Below, one piece after another: positions 30,458 to 39,570 of a DNA stretch of 64,000 bases; positions within the stretch are counted from its first letter, which is position 1; every line of letters starts with the position of its first letter. Source of the DNA: Pseudazoarcus pumilus (lineage in GTDB: Bacteria; Pseudomonadota; Gammaproteobacteria; Burkholderiales; Rhodocyclaceae). The stretch covers positions 2,666,001 through 2,730,000 of the forward strand of contig NZ_CP025682.1 in the NCBI RefSeq assembly GCF_002872475.1, in the 5' to 3' direction. Under the pieces are notes generated by a model. The model saw only the letters and a program-made list of their open reading frames with translations, made no database searches and had not been told where the DNA came from. Both the position numbers and the translations under genes were made by a program.

Positions 30458-30865
30458 ATGCCCGGTACCAGAGTCCGCGAACCGTCGCCCGCGGTCACGA
30501 TGCTGCAGCCCCTGATCGAATTCCTGTGCACCCACTCGCCATACTCGTCGGTCCCGCCGACACAGATCGCGTTTCTTGCCAAGCGCCTGCAGAGTCGTTA
30601 CTACGCGCGAGGTCAGCCGGTCGCGGCCGACGGCGGTCTGTGCATCGTGCGACGCGGTCGCATCGCCCTGTCCGCCAGCGACGCCACCACGCTCGAGGCC
30701 GGCGCGACGCTGCTCGGTCCGTGCCAAGGCATCGCGGCAACGGATACCTTGTGCCTGGAGCTCGATGCCGATGGATTCGATGCGCTCGGGCGACAGGCGC
30801 CCGACCTGGCCCGGGCGCTGGCTGACGCCGGGCTGCCACGGTCGCGTCCGCAGCAGCCGGACTAG
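30458..30865 (+). CDS. Stand-alone cyclic-nucleotide-binding-like domain protein
   Basis: 135 residues. LIEFLCTHSPYSSVPPTQIAFLAKRL, then SRYYARGQPV and LCIVRRGRIAL (key residues Tyr-Tyr, Gly-Gln, Val-Arg-Arg-Gly) look like the N-terminal cNMP-binding-type beta-roll of DUF294 nucleotidyltransferase proteins. Those are usually 600 or more residues with CBS and NTase domains; here the protein ends after the beta-roll, so it is either a shortened relative or a dedicated sensor. The start at 30458 lies downstream of the sigma-54 promoter; the ATG at 30380 would lie upstream of it. A bidirectional terminator follows. No phosphate-binding-cassette Arg is evident, so ligand binding is uncertain. Confidence 0.62.
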   Translation: MPGTRVREPSPAVTMLQPLIEFLCTHSPYSSVPPTQIAFLAKRLQSRYYARGQPVAADGGLCIVRRGRIALSASDATTLEAGATLLGPCQGIAATDTLCLELDADGFDALGRQAPDLARALADAGLPRSRPQQPD

Positions 30866-30916
30866 CGCGGGTGCGACCGGGGATCGCCCTGCGGAGCGGG
30901 GCCGGCGCGCAGCGAC

Positions 30917-30952
30917 ACGAAAAAGCCCGACCGGAAGGTCGGGCTTTTTCGT
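30917..30952. terminator. Bidirectional terminator between the cNMP-like gene and 6S RNA
   Basis: A 16-bp perfect stem, ACGAAAAAGCCCGACC with its complement, and a 4-base loop, giving an A-run on one side and a T-run on the other. It can end both the plus-strand gene (stop 30865) and the minus-strand 6S RNA transcript. Confidence 0.95.
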
Positions 30953-30987
30953 CCGGAGCGCCTGCAGCGTCATCCGGAAACTAACTG

Positions 30988-31170
30988 GCCCCCCGCTTGT
31001 GCCGTGTCGGCCGGGCATCCTGAACCTGGGGTTCAGGGTGGTCGCTTCTACGTCCGCATCAGGTGCGCCCGGCTAGGGGCGCTCGCACAGCGGATTCGTC
31101 GTCAGCAACCATGCTCTCAAGCATTGGTTCAAGGAATCTACGACTTCCACGAACACCGCAGGGGATTGAG
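30988..31170 (-). ncRNA. ssrS: 6S RNA
   Basis: About 183 nt directly downstream of zapA on the same strand, the classic zapA-ssrS order. On the minus strand the 5' part has CCCCTGCGGTGTTCGTGG, and the 3' part has the conserved CCTGAACC-CC-AGGTTCAGG hairpin, followed by a CGACACGGCAC segment and a GGGG run. The terminal CCCC/GGGG arms pair, leaving the large central bubble that mimics an open promoter and binds sigma-70 RNA polymerase. Ends are approximate (limits set by the pairing arms). The terminator at 30917-30952 lies beyond the 3' end. Confidence 0.88.
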
Positions 31171-31194
31171 CTTGGCACGCCGCGCCTGGCGGCT

Positions 31195-31497
31195 TCAGAA
31201 GAGCTTTTCCTGGCGCGCCAGAGCGTCTTCCAAACGTGCATTGACGTCACCGATTCTACGCCTGAGTTCGGGCATGTCAAACCCGCCGGCGCGCTGAAAT
31301 TCGATGAATTCGTGCGCCACGTTGAGCGCGGTCATGACCGCCAGCTTTTCCCCCGTGGCGCCGGTCTTGCCGGCCAGTTCGCGCAGGCGGGCGTCGAGCA
31401 GTGAAGCGGCCTCGAGCAGGCTGTCGCGCTCGTCCGCGGGGCAGGCGACGCGATATTCCTTGCCGCCCAGACTGATCTCGATCGCGTCGTCGGCCAT
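31195..31497 (-). CDS. zapA: Cell division protein ZapA
   Basis: 100 residues. The N-terminal [22 protein letters not shown] (key: Gly-Gly-Lys-Glu-Tyr, Cys-Pro) and the coiled-coil C-terminus are typical of ZapA, which crosslinks FtsZ filaments at the septum. The start at 31497 gives the standard MADD... start; an upstream in-frame ATG lies inside the preceding gene. It lies 1 bp after the ZapB-like gene and about 25 bp before the 6S RNA 5' end. Confidence 0.93.
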   Translation of the reverse strand: MADDAIEISLGGKEYRVACPADERDSLLEAASLLDARLRELAGKTGATGEKLAVMTALNVAHEFIEFQRAGGFDMPELRRRIGDVNARLEDALARQEKLF

Positions 31498-31498
31498 G

Positions 31499-31711
31499 TC
31501 AGTTCCCTTCCGCGCTGGGCAGCTTGTCGAGCAGGGACTCGAGGCGCGCGATGGCGGCACCGAGCTTGTCGCTCAGCCGATGGTTTTCCGCCTCGAGGGC
31601 GGCGATGCGCGAACGCGCCGCGCGCAACTCGGCCCGGCCGGCGTCGTGCAGGGTCACGACCTGTTCGACCAGTTCCTCGAGGCGCGCGATTTCGCTGTTC
31701 ATGCGGGCCAT
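31499..31711 (-). CDS. TIGR02449/ZapB-like coiled-coil protein
   Basis: About 70 residues, almost entirely one coiled coil: repeated Leu/Ala heptads from [13 protein letters not shown] through [12 protein letters not shown] to [12 protein letters not shown]. Small coiled-coil proteins of this type (TIGR02449) are encoded directly before zapA in many proteobacteria and are thought to work with it, similar to ZapB. The start may be at 31711 or 31702 (MNSEIARL); neither has a strong ribosome site. Confidence 0.78.
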   Translation of the reverse strand: MARMNSEIARLEELVEQVVTLHDAGRAELRAARSRIAALEAENHRLSDKLGAAIARLESLLDKLPSAEGN

Positions 31712-31798
31712 GTTAGTGTCCGCCCGGAAACCGGTCAAGAACGCCGGTTGCCGCGCCCCGCGGCGACCCGCAAGAGCCCCCGGCCCCCCCTTCGCACC

Positions 31799-32584
31799 AT
31801 GCTCGTCCATCCACGCTTCGACCCTGTCGCCATCAGTCTCGGACCGGTGTCCATCCACTGGTACGGCCTCATGTATCTGGCCGCGTTCGCGCTCTTCATG
31901 GGGCTCGGGCGGGTGCACGCGCGGCGCCGGCCGGATCTGGGCTGGGAAGGGCGGCACATCGATGACCTGCTGTTCTACGGCATGCTCGGCGTGATCGTCG
32001 GCGGGCGCCTGGGCGAGGTGCTGTTCTTCCAGCCGGCGTACTACTTCGCCAATCCGCTCGAGATCGTCAAGATCTGGAAGGGCGGCATGAGTTTCCACGG
32101 CGGCTTTCTCGGCGTGCTCGCGGCGATGTGGCTGTACGGGCGCACGCATGCGCGCCACTTCTGGGAGATCACCGACTTCATCGCACCGCTGGTGCCGATC
32201 GGGCTGGCCCTGGGGCGCATCGGCAACTTCATCAACGGCGAGCTGTGGGGCCGCCCCGCACCGGCCGAGTTGCCGTGGGCCATGATCTTCCCGTGGGTTG
32301 ACGAACTGCCGCGCCACCCCAGCCAGCTCTACCAGGCCGCCGGCGAAGGCCTGCTGCTGTTCGTGATCCTGTGGCTGTTTGCGGCGCGCCCACGCGCGAC
32401 GGGCGCGGTTTCGGCCGCCTTCCTGGCCGGCTACGGCCTACTGCGTTTCGTCGCGGAGTTCTTCCGCACGCCCGATCCGGGCATCTTCGGCACCCTCTCG
32501 CTGGGCCTGTCCACCGCGCAGTGGCTGTGCGTGCCGATGATCGTCATCGGCGCGGTGATGCTGGCCCGCACCCGCGCGCGCTGA
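31799..32584 (+). CDS. lgt: Prolipoprotein diacylglyceryl transferase
   Basis: 261 residues with seven transmembrane helices. [19 protein letters not shown] is the family start; [11 protein letters not shown] carries the essential His; [16 protein letters not shown] is the Lgt signature with the catalytic Arg; [13 protein letters not shown] is also present. It attaches diacylglycerol from phosphatidylglycerol to the lipobox Cys of prolipoproteins, such as the outer-membrane factor at 39570 and the cytochrome at 49540. Divergent from the zapA group. A GC hairpin without a T-run follows at 32609-32638. Confidence 0.96.
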   Translation: MLVHPRFDPVAISLGPVSIHWYGLMYLAAFALFMGLGRVHARRRPDLGWEGRHIDDLLFYGMLGVIVGGRLGEVLFFQPAYYFANPLEIVKIWKGGMSFHGGFLGVLAAMWLYGRTHARHFWEITDFIAPLVPIGLALGRIGNFINGELWGRPAPAELPWAMIFPWVDELPRHPSQLYQAAGEGLLLFVILWLFAARPRATGAVSAAFLAGYGLLRFVAEFFRTPDPGIFGTLSLGLSTAQWLCVPMIVIGAVMLARTRAR

Positions 32585-32723
32585 ACATCCCCGGCGTCAT
32601 CGGGACTGCGCCCGCGGGAGGCGGCTTCCTGCGCGGGCGGTATTCGCAGATCGCGGAGCACCTACCTGGCAGAACCGAATCGTGCGTGGCGCGGCACTTG
32701 ACCCGTTTTCATCTTTGCTATTT

Positions 32724-32742
32724 AATACGAATTATTGTCATT
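32724..32742. promoter_or_regulatory. Fur-box-like site before hemP
   Basis: Read on the minus strand it is AATGACAATAATTCGTATT, close to the AATGATAATAATTCTCATT form of proteobacterial Fur boxes, in an isolated AT-rich patch 20 bp before the hemP start. It implies iron-dependent repression of hemP-bfd. Confidence 0.65.
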
Positions 32743-32761
32743 TGCGTTTGATCACTCCGCG

Positions 32762-32956
32762 ATGAATCAAGCCCACGCCCCTGCCCAGGCACCTGCGCCC
32801 GATGACGCCTGCCACGAGCACACGACGGGCGACGGGCGCTCCGCGCTGCCCAGCGCCCGCTTGCTGCAAGGTCGCAACTGCATCGCGATCGACCATCACG
32901 GCACGCGCTACGTGTTGCGCGCCACGCGCAGCGGCAAGCTGATTCTGACCAAATGA
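32762..32956 (+). CDS. hemP: Hemin uptake protein HemP
   Basis: 64 residues. The C-terminal half matches PF10636: [17 protein letters not shown], then [15 protein letters not shown]. HemP is a small iron-regulated protein needed for full heme-receptor expression in Burkholderia-type bacteria. The N-terminal ~25 residues are low-complexity (Ala/Pro/His). A Fur-box-like site lies just upstream. The stop overlaps an ATG in the bfd frame. Confidence 0.9.
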   Translation: MNQAHAPAQAPAPDDACHEHTTGDGRSALPSARLLQGRNCIAIDHHGTRYVLRATRSGKLILTK

Positions 32957-33003
32957 GCACAGCCGCCACGCGCGGCGAACCGGTTTCCAAGCGAGGCTCC
33001 CGG

Positions 33004-33246
33004 ATGTACATTTGCATTTGCAACGCAGTCACCGAAAAGCAGATCGAACAGGCCGTCGAGCGCGGCGCCTGCCGCATGCGCGACCTGCGCAACCAACTCG
33101 GGGTGACGGCCGACTGCACCTGCTGCGCGGAGTCCGCGCGACGCTGCCTCGCTTCCGCGCTCGACAAGCGCGCCGAACGTTCATGGAGCCCCGTCCCGGC
33201 ACGCGCCGGCAGCGTCGCCCCTGCTCTCATCCTGGAGGCACTATGA
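33004..33246 (+). CDS. bfd: Bacterioferritin-associated ferredoxin Bfd
   Basis: 80 residues. The [2Fe-2S] cysteines Cys4, Cys6, Cys38 and Cys41 are all present in the Bfd spacing (YICICNAV ... DCTCC). Bfd reduces bacterioferritin to release iron. It has an unusual ~25-residue C-terminal extension after Cys48. The start at 33004 gives the normal MYICICN beginning; an ATG at 32953 overlapping the hemP stop would add 17 residues and cannot be excluded. The stop overlaps the bfr start (ATGA). Confidence 0.9.
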   Translation: MYICICNAVTEKQIEQAVERGACRMRDLRNQLGVTADCTCCAESARRCLASALDKRAERSWSPVPARAGSVAPALILEAL

Positions 33247-33719
33247 AAGGCGACAAGAAAGTCATCCAGCATCTCAACCGTCAGCTGACCATCGAGCTGA
33301 CGGCGATCAACCAGTACTTCCTGCATGCGCGCATGTACAAGAACTGGGGCCTGGGCAAGCTCGGACAGCACGAGTACGAGGAATCGATCGAGGAGATGAA
33401 GCACGCCGACATGCTCATCGAACGCATCCTGTTTCTCGAGGGGCTGCCCAACCTGCAGAATCTCGACAAGCTCCTGATCGGCGAGAACGTGCCCGAGTGT
33501 CTCGCCGGCGACCTCAAGGTGGAAACCGGCGGTCGCACGCACCTGATCGAGGCTGTCGCCTACTGCGAGTCCTGTAAGGACTACGTGTCGCGCGAACTGT
33601 TCGAGAAGATCCTCGAGGACACCGAGGAACACATCGATTATCTCGAGACGCAGATCGAACTGATCGAACAGGTCGGACTGCAGAACTATCTGCAATCCCA
33701 GATGAGCACGGAAAGCTGA
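33243..33719 (+). CDS. bfr: Bacterioferritin with Thr at position 127
   Basis: 158 residues, starting [15 protein letters not shown]. Heme ligand Met52 and ferroxidase ligands Glu18, Glu51, His54, Glu94 and His130 are in place. The residue aligned with the bridging Glu127 of E. coli Bfr and Pseudomonas BfrB is Thr (EDTEEHID segment), with Glu at 128 and 129. The ferroxidase centre may therefore be altered or may use a shifted carboxylate. Translationally coupled to bfd and followed by a hairpin at 33731. Iron storage, with heme at the subunit interface. Confidence 0.94.
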   Translation: MKGDKKVIQHLNRQLTIELTAINQYFLHARMYKNWGLGKLGQHEYEESIEEMKHADMLIERILFLEGLPNLQNLDKLLIGENVPECLAGDLKVETGGRTHLIEAVAYCESCKDYVSRELFEKILEDTEEHIDYLETQIELIEQVGLQNYLQSQMSTES

Positions 33720-33730
33720 TTGCGGGCAAT

Positions 33731-33757
33731 ACGGTGGCGCCTGAAAAGCGCCACCGT
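33731..33757. terminator. Strong hairpin after bfr (possible terminator)
   Basis: Perfect 10-bp stem ACGGTGGCGC / GCGCCACCGT with a 7-base loop (CTGAAAA), 12 bp past the bfr stop. There is no T-run, so it may be a weak or Rho-assisted terminator or an mRNA-stabilising structure. Confidence 0.5.
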
Positions 33758-33873
33758 ATCCCGGTCGCCGGTTCCCGCTCACGACACGCTATGCAAAGAG
33801 ACCCGAACCGGGAACTGGACCAATGGCATCCTATCGCCACCATGCTGACCGGCCATGCGGTGGTGCGCGCCCC

Positions 33874-33948
33874 GTGGCCTATTCCGTACCGCGCACCCTG
33901 GTGGTCATCACCGTCGTCGCGATCGCGCTCGAATTGCTGATCCGATGA
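33874..33948 (+). CDS. Possible 24-residue leader peptide coupled to tonB
   Basis: GTG-started frame encoding MAYSVPRTLVVITVVAIALE followed by LLIR: one hydrophobic segment and an arginine end. Its TGA overlaps the tonB ATG (ATGA), the usual sign of translational coupling. No clear ribosome site precedes it and nothing in the sequence proves expression; it may be chance. Confidence 0.3.
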   Translation: MAYSVPRTLVVITVVAIALELLIR

Positions 33949-35108
33949 ACCGTCGCACCGCATCCCGCATCGACGGCTCGCAGCGCGAACGTCGCCTTCT
34001 GCTCGCCCTGGTCATCGCCCTGCACGCAGCCGGCGTGGTCGCCATCGCGCGTTTTCAGCCGGAGCCGATCGAGCGCGTCGAGATCCCCTTCTCGGTCTCG
34101 CTGGTCACGGCCGACAGCGACATCGAACAGGCTGCCGCACCGCCCGAGCCCGTCGCCGCCCAGCAGGCGAAGCCGGAGCCCGAGCCAGTGCCGCTTCCCG
34201 ATCCGGCCCCCGCGCCCGAGCCAAGTCCCGAGCCGCCCCCGCCGCAGCCGGAGACGCTTGCGCCCCCACCAGAGCCGCAGCCCGAGGCCGTCGCCGCGGC
34301 GCCACCGCCCGCGCCCGCTGCGATGAGCGCACCCGCGCCCGAACCGATGCAACCCGCGCCGGCCAACGCGCCGCGACCCGAACGCGCCCAGCCGCTGCCC
34401 GCGCCGACCGCCGAACCCCTGCCTGCGGCGCCGACCGGCAGCGAGCCGATGCAACTGGCCGAGGCCATGCCCGCAACAGCGCCGCGCGCGCTCGCGCAGG
34501 AACGGCCGCGTCCCGCCGAACCCGCTGCGACCCTGCCGTCGGCTGTCGCGCCGACGCCCGAATCCATGCCCGACGCGCGACGTCAGGCCGACACGCCGCC
34601 GCCGACGCACCCGTCCGCGCCACCGCGCCCCGAGCCGCCACCACAGCGCACGGCAAAGGCCCGCGAGGCGATGCCCGATCTGCCTCCGCCGCCACCCAAG
34701 GCATCGCCCCGGCCCGAGCCGCGCAAGCCCACCGAACCGTCGCGCGCGCAGCCGGCCTTGCCGCCGGTGGCCGAAGCGCCACCGGCCCCCGAACCGGCCG
34801 CGCGACCGCCGTCGCAGCAGGGCGTCACCGATGCGCGCTACGACGCGGCCTATCTGGACAACCCGCCCCCCGCCTATCCGGCGCTGTCGCGCAGGATGCG
34901 CGAGGAGGGGCGCGTGCTGTTGCGCGTCTTCGTCTCGGCCCAGGGGCAGGCGAAGAACATCGAAGTCGAGGAGAGTTCCGGCTCGAACCGGCTGGATTCG
35001 GCCGCGCGCAACGCGGTACAACGCTGGCGCTTCGTGCCCGCCCGCGAGGGCGAGCGCGAGATCGATGCCTGGGTACTCGTACCCGTCGTATTCAAACTGG
35101 AGGGATAA
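33945..35108 (+). CDS. tonB: TonB energy-transducing protein, long proline-rich form
   Basis: 387 residues. N-terminal cytoplasmic tail and one membrane anchor (LLLALVIALHAAGVVAIA, ~18-35). A very long Pro/Ala/Glu-rich periplasmic spacer follows (~60-290, with many Pro-Glu-Pro and Pro-Pro runs), then a C-terminal TonB domain (PPPAYPALSRRMREEGRVLL, VEESSGSNRLDSAARNAV, WRFVPAREG). It couples proton-motive force to TonB-dependent receptors such as that at 41171. The spacer is longer than in E. coli TonB (239 residues total). Operon with exbB and exbD. Confidence 0.93.
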   Translation: MNRRTASRIDGSQRERRLLLALVIALHAAGVVAIARFQPEPIERVEIPFSVSLVTADSDIEQAAAPPEPVAAQQAKPEPEPVPLPDPAPAPEPSPEPPPPQPETLAPPPEPQPEAVAAAPPPAPAAMSAPAPEPMQPAPANAPRPERAQPLPAPTAEPLPAAPTGSEPMQLAEAMPATAPRALAQERPRPAEPAATLPSAVAPTPESMPDARRQADTPPPTHPSAPPRPEPPPQRTAKAREAMPDLPPPPPKASPRPEPRKPTEPSRAQPALPPVAEAPPAPEPAARPPSQQGVTDARYDAAYLDNPPPAYPALSRRMREEGRVLLRVFVSAQGQAKNIEVEESSGSNRLDSAARNAVQRWRFVPAREGEREIDAWVLVPVVFKLEG

Positions 35109-35114
35109 ACCGCA

Positions 35115-35882
35115 ATGGCCGTCGAAGAAAGCTTTGGACTCGCCCACCTCTGGGCACAGTCCGACCTCGTCATCAAGCTCGTCGCTTTCACGCTGGTGGT
35201 GATGTCGGTGGCGAGCTGGTATCTGATCTCGCTGCGCGTGCTGCGCCAGTTGCGCGCGCGTCGTCAGGACGACGCGGTGGAATCGTTCTGGCGCGCCGCC
35301 AGCCTGGACGAAGGCCTGACGCGCCTGTCGCGCACCGCGCCGGCCTCGCCGTTCGAGGCGCTCGCGCGTCAGGGCGTGGCCGCCTCCGAGCACCTGCGTC
35401 GCCACACCGCGGCGGACACGCTGGGCGGCACGCTCGACGCGGACGAATTCATCACGCGTGCGCTGCGCAAATCGATCGCGCTGTCCACGGCAAAGCTCGA
35501 ATCCGGCCTGACGGTGCTCGCCTCGATCGGCTCGACTGCACCCTTCGTCGGCCTGTTCGGCACGGTATGGGGCATCTACGGCGCGCTCATCGGCATCAGC
35601 GCCTCCGGCACGGCCACCCTCGACGCGGTCGCCGGGCCGGTCGGCGAGGCGTTGATCATGACGGCCTTCGGCCTGTTCGTGGCGATCCCGGCGGTGCTCG
35701 CCTACAACGCCTTCAACCGCGCCAACCGGCTCGAACTGTCCGAGCTGGACGCCTTCGCGCATGACCTGCACGCCTGGTTCTGCACCGGTTCGCGGCTGGC
35801 CAGCGGCGCGCCCAGCGTGCGCGACGTACGCAACATTCCCGGCGACCAGAACGCCGAAGCGTCGATCACGGGAGCGGCGTGA
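35115..35882 (+). CDS. exbB: ExbB/TolQ/MotA-family proton channel subunit
   Basis: 255 residues, three transmembrane helices. LWAQSDLVIKLVAFTLVVMSVASWYLI is helix 1 (about residues 12-38). TVLASIGSTAPFVGLFGTVWGIYGAL and AVAGPVGEALIMTAFGLFVAIPAV are helices 2 and 3, with the conserved Thr and Glu/Gly pattern of ExbB. It lies 6 bp after tonB, and its stop overlaps the exbD start. (The residue strings are split from longer conserved regions.). Confidence 0.94.
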   Translation: MAVEESFGLAHLWAQSDLVIKLVAFTLVVMSVASWYLISLRVLRQLRARRQDDAVESFWRAASLDEGLTRLSRTAPASPFEALARQGVAASEHLRRHTAADTLGGTLDADEFITRALRKSIALSTAKLESGLTVLASIGSTAPFVGLFGTVWGIYGALIGISASGTATLDAVAGPVGEALIMTAFGLFVAIPAVLAYNAFNRANRLELSELDAFAHDLHAWFCTGSRLASGAPSVRDVRNIPGDQNAEASITGAA

Positions 35883-36298
35883 TGGCCTTCGGCGGATTCG
35901 ACCAACAGGGCGGCACGCCGCAGATGAGCGAGATCAACATGGTGCCGCTGATCGACGTGATGCTGGTGCTGCTCATCGTCTTCATGATCACCGCGCCGCT
36001 GCTCACTCACCGCGTGCAGATCGACCTGCCAGCGGCGTCCAGCCAGGCCACCCAGGAGAAGCCAGAGACGGTCGCGCTGGCCGTCGACGGCGACGGCGCG
36101 CTGTACTGGAACGACGAGCCCATCGCGCGCGCGGCGCTGGCCGCACGGCTGGCCGCAGCGGCAGCCGAGGACCCGCAGCCCGAGCTGCACCTGCGTGCCG
36201 ACCGCGACACGCGCTACCAGTTGCTTGCCGAGATCCTGTCGGAAGCGCGCGAGGCCGGCATCGCGAAAATGGGGTTCATCACGGTGCCGCAGCGTTGA
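35882..36298 (+). CDS. exbD: ExbD biopolymer transport protein
   Basis: 138 residues. A single N-terminal helix with the family signature EINMVPLIDVMLVLLIVFMI, including the essential proton-carrying Asp, followed by a periplasmic domain (HLRADRDTRYQLLAEIL). Forms the ExbB-ExbD motor for TonB. ATG at 35882 overlaps the exbB stop; a GTG one codon upstream is possible. Confidence 0.94.
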   Translation: MAFGGFDQQGGTPQMSEINMVPLIDVMLVLLIVFMITAPLLTHRVQIDLPAASSQATQEKPETVALAVDGDGALYWNDEPIARAALAARLAAAAAEDPQPELHLRADRDTRYQLLAEILSEAREAGIAKMGFITVPQR

Positions 36299-36439
36299 AC
36301 GACGGCGGACGGCCGCGAACGCCCGCCCACCGCGCCACAATGCTTCAATACGATACATTCGGCCGGGCCATGCGAACGTATTCTGGCAACGCCACTCAGA
36401 CCTGTTCGCAACCCTGACCCCAAGCCGAACCGTACCCCG

Positions 36440-37600
36440 ATGAGCCCATCCCGCCTGCGCACGATCCTCGTCCTCGGCGTCGTCGCCGCCCTCGCGGCCG
36501 GCGCCTGGTTCGCGCGCGATACGCTGCTCGGCAGCCGCGACGCCAATGCCGCGCTGATCCTCGCCAGCGTGGAGCGGCGCGACCTGGAGGACGTGGTCAC
36601 CGCCACGGGCACGCTGCAACCGCGTGACTTCGTCGATGTCGGCGCGCAGGTCTCGGGCCTGCTCGAACGCATCCACGTCGAAGTCGGCGACCGCGTCGAG
36701 ATCGACCAGCTACTCGGCGAGATCGACCCGCGCGTACTCTCCAGCCGCGTCGAGGCGACCCGCGCGCAGCTGCGCAGCCAGCGCGCGCAGTTGCTCGAAC
36801 GCGAGGCCAATCTCGATCTGGCCCGCCTTCAGGTGCGCCGCCAGCGCAACCTGATGGCCGAGGAAGCGACCTCGCGCGAGGCGCTGCAGAACGCCGAGGC
36901 CTCGCTGCGCGTCGCGCAGGCCCAGATCGCCGCACTCGAGGCGCAGATCGAGCAGACCGACGCGAGCCTGCGCGCCGACGAGGCCAACCTCGAGTACACG
37001 CGCATCGTCGCGCCGATGGCCGGCACGGTGGTGTCGATCACCGCGCGCCAGGGCCAGACCCTCAACGCCAACCAGTCCGCGCCGACCATCCTGCGCATCG
37101 CCGACCTGTCCACCATGACCGTCGAGACCCAGGTCTCCGAGGCCGACATCGGGCGCCTTTCGGTGGGCATGGACGTATGGTTCACCACGCTGGGCGGCGG
37201 CGGACAGCGCTGGGAAGGCAAGCTGCGGCGCATCGACCCTACGCCGACGGTCACCAACAATGTGGTGCTCTACAACGCACAGTTCGAGGTACCCAACCCC
37301 GACGGCCGGTTGATGACGCAGATGACCGCGCAGGTGTTCTTCGTCGTCGCGCGCGCCGAGGACGCGCTGGTCGTGCCGCGCGCCGCACTCCAGGCAGGCA
37401 ATATGCGCGGTGCGCGCGACGGAACCCCGGCGGGCAAGGCGACGGTGCGCGTGGTCGATGACACCGGCCGCACGGCCGAGCGCACCATCGAGACGGGCAT
37501 TGCCAACCGCATCGAGGTCCAGGTGCTGTCCGGGCTGGCCGAAGGCGAGCGCGTGGTCGCCGGCAACGCCGCTGCGGGCCGGGGCGCGGCGGCACGATGA
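36440..37600 (+). CDS. macA: MacA-type periplasmic adaptor (membrane fusion protein)
   Basis: 386 residues: an N-terminal membrane anchor ([17 protein letters not shown]), a biotinyl-lipoyl half motif ([20 protein letters not shown]), a long alpha-hairpin (~100-170, Arg/Gln/Leu-rich coiled coil), the second lipoyl half ([19 protein letters not shown]) and a C-terminal beta-barrel. It links the MacB ABC pump to the outer-membrane factor at 39570. Its stop overlaps the macB start. Substrates of such pumps include macrolides, siderophores or lipopeptides; the iron context makes siderophore export conceivable, but that is inference. Confidence 0.88.
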   Translation: MSPSRLRTILVLGVVAALAAGAWFARDTLLGSRDANAALILASVERRDLEDVVTATGTLQPRDFVDVGAQVSGLLERIHVEVGDRVEIDQLLGEIDPRVLSSRVEATRAQLRSQRAQLLEREANLDLARLQVRRQRNLMAEEATSREALQNAEASLRVAQAQIAALEAQIEQTDASLRADEANLEYTRIVAPMAGTVVSITARQGQTLNANQSAPTILRIADLSTMTVETQVSEADIGRLSVGMDVWFTTLGGGGQRWEGKLRRIDPTPTVTNNVVLYNAQFEVPNPDGRLMTQMTAQVFFVVARAEDALVVPRAALQAGNMRGARDGTPAGKATVRVVDDTGRTAERTIETGIANRIEVQVLSGLAEGERVVAGNAAAGRGAAAR

Positions 37601-39570
37601 AGGCCGAACCGCAGGTCGCCGAGCGCGCGACGGGCGCGTCACAAGCACCGCTGATCGCGCTCGCGGGCGTCACGCGCAGCTACCACAACGGCGAAATCGA
37701 GACCGTCGCGCTGGCCGGTGTCGACCTCGAAATCCATGCCGGCGAATTCGTCGCCATCATCGGCACCTCGGGCTCGGGCAAGTCGACGCTGATGAACATC
37801 CTGGGCTGCCTCGACCGCCCCAGCGCCGGCCGCTACCGCTTCATGGGCCAGGACGTGTCGAATCTGGGTCCGGACGAGCTGGCGCGCGTGCGCCGCGAGG
37901 ACTTCGGCTTCGTCTTCCAGAGCTACAACCTGATTCCCGGCGCAACCGCAGCCGAGAACGTCGAGGTGCCCGCGATCTATGCCGGGGTGCCGCCGGCCGA
38001 GCGCCATGCGCGCGCCGCCGAACTGCTGGCGGAACTGGGTCTGTCGGACCGTACCGGCCATCGCCCCAACCAGCTCTCGGGCGGCCAGCAGCAGCGCGTA
38101 TCGATCGCGCGCGCGCTGATGAACGGCGGGCGCATCATCCTCGCCGACGAACCCACCGGCGCGCTCGACACCAAGAGCGGCGACGACGTCATGCGCCTGA
38201 TGCGCGAACTGTCCGATCGCGGTCACACCCTCATCCTCATCACCCACGACCGCGAAGTCGCCGACCACGCCGACCGCATCATCGAACTGCGCGACGGACG
38301 CATCGTCTCCGATCCGGGTCCGTGCGATCCGACACCCGCCGCCGAGCGTTTCGAGCCGCACGTCGACCGCAGCTCGCCGGCGGGGGAATTGCTCGAAGCC
38401 CTGCGCACCGGCCTGCGCTCGCTGCGCGCCAACGTCTTCCGCACGGTGCTCACGCTGCTGGGCATCGTCATCGGCGTGGCCTCGGTGATCGCCATGCTGG
38501 CCATCGGCGACGGCGCACGACAGGACGTCATCGACCGCATCAGCGCGATGGGCTCCAACCTGCTCACGGTGCGCCCCGGCACGCCGAACATGCGCGGGCG
38601 CGACGTCACCGCCACGCTCGCCATCGAGGACGTGCGCGCCATCCGCGAGTTACCCGGCGTGCTGGCCGCGCTGCCCGACATGAGCGGCAGCGCCACGGTG
38701 CGTCACGGCAACGCCGACCATCGCACCTCGGCCAACGGCACTTCGGCCGACTTCGTCATCGCGCGCACCTGGCCGGTGGCGCGCGGGACCTTCTTCAGCG
38801 CCGAGGACGAAGCGCGCTACGCCACCGTTGCGGTGCTCGGTCGCACGGTCGCCGATGCGCTCTTCGGTGCGGCTGATCCGGTAGGCGAATACGTCGTCAT
38901 CAACAACGTGCTGTTCCAGATCGTCGGCGTGATGTCGCCGATGGGCTCGACCAGCTGGGGACGCGACCAGGACGACGTGATCTTCGTGCCATGGACCACC
39001 GGCAGCTTGCGCCTGTTCGGCCAGCGCCATCTGAACAGCATCACCGTGGCGGTGGCCGAAGGCCACGACATCGACGCCACCCAGGCCGCGGTTCATGCAT
39101 CGGTACTCGCGCGCCACGGAGGCGTGGAGGACTTCAACATCCGCAACATGGCTTCCATCATCGAGCGCGTGTCCGAGACCCAGCAGACCATGACCATCCT
39201 GCTCGGCTCCATTGCGGCGATCTCGCTGCTGGTGGGCGGCATCGGCGTGATGAACATCATGCTGGTGTCGGTCACCGAGCGTACGCGCGAAATCGGCGTG
39301 CGCATGGCCACCGGCGCGCGCCAGCGCAACATCCTGCAGCAGTTCCTGATCGAGGCGCTGACCGTCTCGGCACTGGGCGGCGTCATCGGCGTGGGCGCAG
39401 GACTCGGCACGGCCGCCCTCATCGCCTGGCTGGGCACGCCCATCCAGTATTCGCTCGCGCCGGTGCTGCTGGCCTTCGGCTGTGCCTTCGCCACCGGCCT
39501 GGTGTTCGGCTTCCTGCCCGCGCGCAAGGCTGCACGACTCGACCCGGTCACCGCTCTGGCTTCCGAATGA
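37597..39570 (+). CDS. macB: MacB-type ABC transporter, fused ATPase and permease
   Basis: 657 residues, normal MacB size. N-terminal ATPase: Walker [11 protein letters not shown], signature [15 protein letters not shown], Walker [14 protein letters not shown]-loop LITHD. Then a transmembrane helix (~280), a periplasmic MacB_PCD domain, and three C-terminal helices with the FtsX-type stretch [20 protein letters not shown] and [11 protein letters not shown]. Mechanotransmission-type exporter working with MacA and a TolC-like factor. Coupled to both neighbours by start/stop overlaps. Confidence 0.93.
   Translation: MKAEPQVAERATGASQAPLIALAGVTRSYHNGEIETVALAGVDLEIHAGEFVAIIGTSGSGKSTLMNILGCLDRPSAGRYRFMGQDVSNLGPDELARVRREDFGFVFQSYNLIPGATAAENVEVPAIYAGVPPAERHARAAELLAELGLSDRTGHRPNQLSGGQQQRVSIARALMNGGRIILADEPTGALDTKSGDDVMRLMRELSDRGHTLILITHDREVADHADRIIELRDGRIVSDPGPCDPTPAAERFEPHVDRSSPAGELLEALRTGLRSLRANVFRTVLTLLGIVIGVASVIAMLAIGDGARQDVIDRISAMGSNLLTVRPGTPNMRGRDVTATLAIEDVRAIRELPGVLAALPDMSGSATVRHGNADHRTSANGTSADFVIARTWPVARGTFFSAEDEARYATVAVLGRTVADALFGAADPVGEYVVINNVLFQIVGVMSPMGSTSWGRDQDDVIFVPWTTGSLRLFGQRHLNSITVAVAEGHDIDATQAAVHASVLARHGGVEDFNIRNMASIIERVSETQQTMTILLGSIAAISLLVGGIGVMNIMLVSVTERTREIGVRMATGARQRNILQQFLIEALTVSALGGVIGVGAGLGTAALIAWLGTPIQYSLAPVLLAFGCAFATGLVFGFLPARKAARLDPVTALASE

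Noticed and set aside
32609-32638. GC-rich hairpin after lgt as terminator
   Set aside because: Stem of eight pairs with a long loop and no T-run; common by chance at this GC content.
32953-33003. Upstream ATG overlapping the hemP stop as the bfd start
   Set aside because: It would add 17 residues before the conserved MYICICN start; kept only as an alternative.
33734-33940. 68-codon frame on the plus strand before tonB
   Set aside because: Atypical composition, no ribosome site, no recognisable motif; overlaps the better-placed short frame coupled to tonB.
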